A stretch of 6,458 bases of DNA from Halothece sp. MAG. GTDB taxonomy: Bacteria; Cyanobacteriota; Cyanobacteriia; Cyanobacteriales; Rubidibacteraceae. The stretch is taken from assembly GCA_018610095.1 (NCBI GenBank), contig JAHEOB010000331.1, positions 1 to 6,458 of the forward strand, written 5' to 3'. Positions 5,281 to 6,458 of the stretch are shown in pieces; the first letter of the stretch is position 1; each line of letters opens with the position of its first letter. The position numbers and the translations under genes were made by a program. A model generated the notes under the pieces. The model was given only the letters and a program-made list of their open reading frames with translations, ran no database searches and was not told the origin of the DNA.

Positions 5281-5997
5281 ATGAGTAATATCAAAGTCAT
5301 TTTAATTGAAGACCATGACTTGACTCGCGTGGGGATTAGAACCGCGCTAGAGCAACGAGGTGAAGTTGAGTTTTTAGGGGAAGCAGTTAATGCAAAAGAC
5401 GGCTTAGCCTTAATTAAGGAAAAGCAACCCGATGTGGCGATTGTTGATATTGGGTTGCCTGATATGGATGGGGTGGAATTAACCAGTCACTTTAAGCAAG
5501 CCCAAGCAGAAAACCAAGCCCTACAGTCGGTTAAAATTTTAATTCTAACCCTGCAAGATAGTGAAGAGTATGTCTTAGCTGCCTTTGCGGCAGGGGCTGA
5601 TTCCTATTGTATGAAAGACATTAGCTTCGATTACCTATTAGAAGCATTGCGAGTCACCAAAGAAGGAAGTTCTTGGATTGATCCCGCGATCGCGAAGATC
5701 GTGATCTCGAAAGCCAAAACCATTTCTTCGGATGGGGAAGATGCTTCACAAACCCGTCAAATTAGTGCTTCCGAGCCTGAATACGACCAGTTAGTGGAAG
5801 CCTATCCCCTCACGGAACGAGAGTTGGAAGTTTTACAATTAATTGTGGAAGGGGCAAGTAATGCCGACATTGCGGAAAAACTTTATATTACCGTAGGAAC
5901 CGTTAAAACCCATGTCCGCAACATTCTGAATAAACTTTGTGCTGATGATCGGACGCAAGCTGCTGTTCGCGCTTTACGATCAGGCTTAGTGGGATAA
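5281..5997 (+). CDS. rre1: NarL/LuxR-family response regulator, Rre1/Ycf29-like
   Basis: This 238-residue two-component regulator has an N-terminal receiver domain (about 4-125) and a C-terminal LuxR-type helix-turn-helix (about 175-238). In the receiver, Glu10-Asp11 form the acidic pocket, Asp56 (VDIGLPDMDG) is the phosphoacceptor, Thr90 is the switch residue and Lys112 (YCMKD) the conserved lysine. The linker (about 145-172) is polar. The HTH has LTERELEVLQLI (177-188), the NADIAEKL scaffold helix and the GTVKTHVRNILNKL recognition helix (206-219), and ends with the DDRTQAAVRALRSGL tail. All phosphorelay residues are present. The overall sequence, especially the start and the HTH tail, resembles cyanobacterial Rre1, which with sensor kinases such as Hik34 controls heat and stress genes. 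The symbol is by similarity; another NarL paralogue is possible. No kinase gene is adjacent. It lies 15 nt upstream of pyrE on the same strand. Confidence 0.75.
   Translation: MSNIKVILIEDHDLTRVGIRTALEQRGEVEFLGEAVNAKDGLALIKEKQPDVAIVDIGLPDMDGVELTSHFKQAQAENQALQSVKILILTLQDSEEYVLAAFAAGADSYCMKDISFDYLLEALRVTKEGSSWIDPAIAKIVISKAKTISSDGEDASQTRQISASEPEYDQLVEAYPLTERELEVLQLIVEGASNADIAEKLYITVGTVKTHVRNILNKLCADDRTQAAVRALRSGLVG
5686..5693. repeat. HIP1 octamer GCGATCGC in rre1
   Basis: An exact GCGATCGC lies in the receiver-linker border codons of rre1 (DPAIAK). It is embedded in a wider CGCGATCGCG palindrome. Confidence 0.85.
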
Positions 5998-6012
5998 TTA
6001 GGGAGAAAAGTT

Positions 6013-6458
6013 TTGACTCAAGCCCATCTGCATGATTTAGCTGCTGCCAATTTAGAACAATTACGAGAGAAATTACGTCATCTCCTTGCTACCCAAGCCT
6101 ATCAGGAAGGCGAGTTTACCCTTTCTTCAGGGCAAAAAAGTTCTTATTATATTAATGGCAAAGAGGTGAGTCTCACGGCGGAAGGCTCATTTGCTATTGG
6201 GCGATTATTGGTTTCCATGCTTCCGTGGGATACGCAAGCCGTTGCGGGATTAACCTTGGGAGCGGATCCCCTCATTAGTGCTGTAACCGTTGTTTCTGCC
6301 TATGAAAATCGTTTTGTTTCTGGTATTATTGTTCGTAAAACTCCGAAAGGACATGGCACAAATGCCTATTTAGAAGGAAAAAAGCTACCTCCTCAAGCGA
6401 AGGTAGTCGTTTTAGAAGATGTTGTCACTACGGGGAAATCCGCTCTGTTTGCAGTGGA
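6013..6458 (+). CDS. pyrE: Orotate phosphoribosyltransferase PyrE, partial at 3'
   Basis: The window holds the first 148 codons of an orotate phosphoribosyltransferase, which converts orotate and PRPP to OMP in UMP synthesis in the cytosol. Motifs in order: FTLSSGQKSSYYING (35-49), the orotate/PRPP-binding N-terminal strand with its conserved lysine; AGLTLGADPL (78-87); the flexible catalytic loop VRKTPKGHGT (107-116) with Lys109, Lys112 and His114; and the PRPP-binding motif VVVLEDVVTTGKSA (131-144). All expected residues are present. The family is usually about 180-220 residues, so roughly the last quarter to a third lies past the window edge. The start is TTG at 6013, supported by GGGAG (6001-6005) 7 nt upstream; no in-frame ATG precedes the first motif. 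The gap after the rre1 stop is only 15 nt and contains no hairpin, so co-transcription is likely. Confidence 0.92.
   Translation, partial: MTQAHLHDLAAANLEQLREKLRHLLATQAYQEGEFTLSSGQKSSYYINGKEVSLTAEGSFAIGRLLVSMLPWDTQAVAGLTLGADPLISAVTVVSAYENRFVSGIIVRKTPKGHGTNAYLEGKKLPPQAKVVVLEDVVTTGKSALFAV

Overview
The window reads as a chromosomal segment of a beta-carboxysome cyanobacterium. The evidence is a CcmP-type carboxysome shell protein, two mainly cyanobacterial protein families of unknown function (DUF3134 and the TIGR02587/TIGR02588 pair), an Rre1/Ycf29-type response regulator, and three copies of the HIP1 octamer GCGATCGC (1338, 4304, 5686), which is over-represented in many cyanobacterial genomes. 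Genus cannot be fixed from this window.

Layout. Bases 1-188 are the right-hand end of an IS200/IS605 (IS1341-like) element: the last 47 codons of a TnpB-type protein followed by the typical right-end hairpin. The predicted TnpB guide RNA (reRNA/omegaRNA) should cover this end and run into the flank. Only 43 nt after the element end, ccmP starts from a TTG codon (232-873, +). It converges on glgP (921-3485, -), a DUF3417-type alpha-glucan phosphorylase, with a hairpin between the two. Upstream of glgP on the same strand is a small acidic DUF3134 protein gene (3581-3817, -). Divergent from it, across about 70 bp, is a two-gene operon of unknown function: a polytopic membrane protein (3886-4758, +) and a single-pass membrane protein with a likely extracytoplasmic beta domain (4755-5183, +), joined by an ATGA overlap. 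After a 97-bp gap with a candidate extended -10 promoter comes an NarL/LuxR-type response regulator resembling Rre1 (5281-5997, +). It is followed 15 nt later by the start of pyrE (6013 to the window edge, +).

How the genes relate. ccmP (carboxysome shell transport) and glgP (glycogen mobilisation) both serve carbon metabolism but are convergent and not co-transcribed. The membrane pair looks like an obligate two-protein module. The response regulator and pyrE probably share a transcript, which would place a UMP-synthesis enzyme behind a stress regulator. The most notable points are the TnpB element end whose predicted guide is the ccmP leader, and the uncharacterised TIGR02587/TIGR02588 pair. 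No complete new defence or mobile system is visible.
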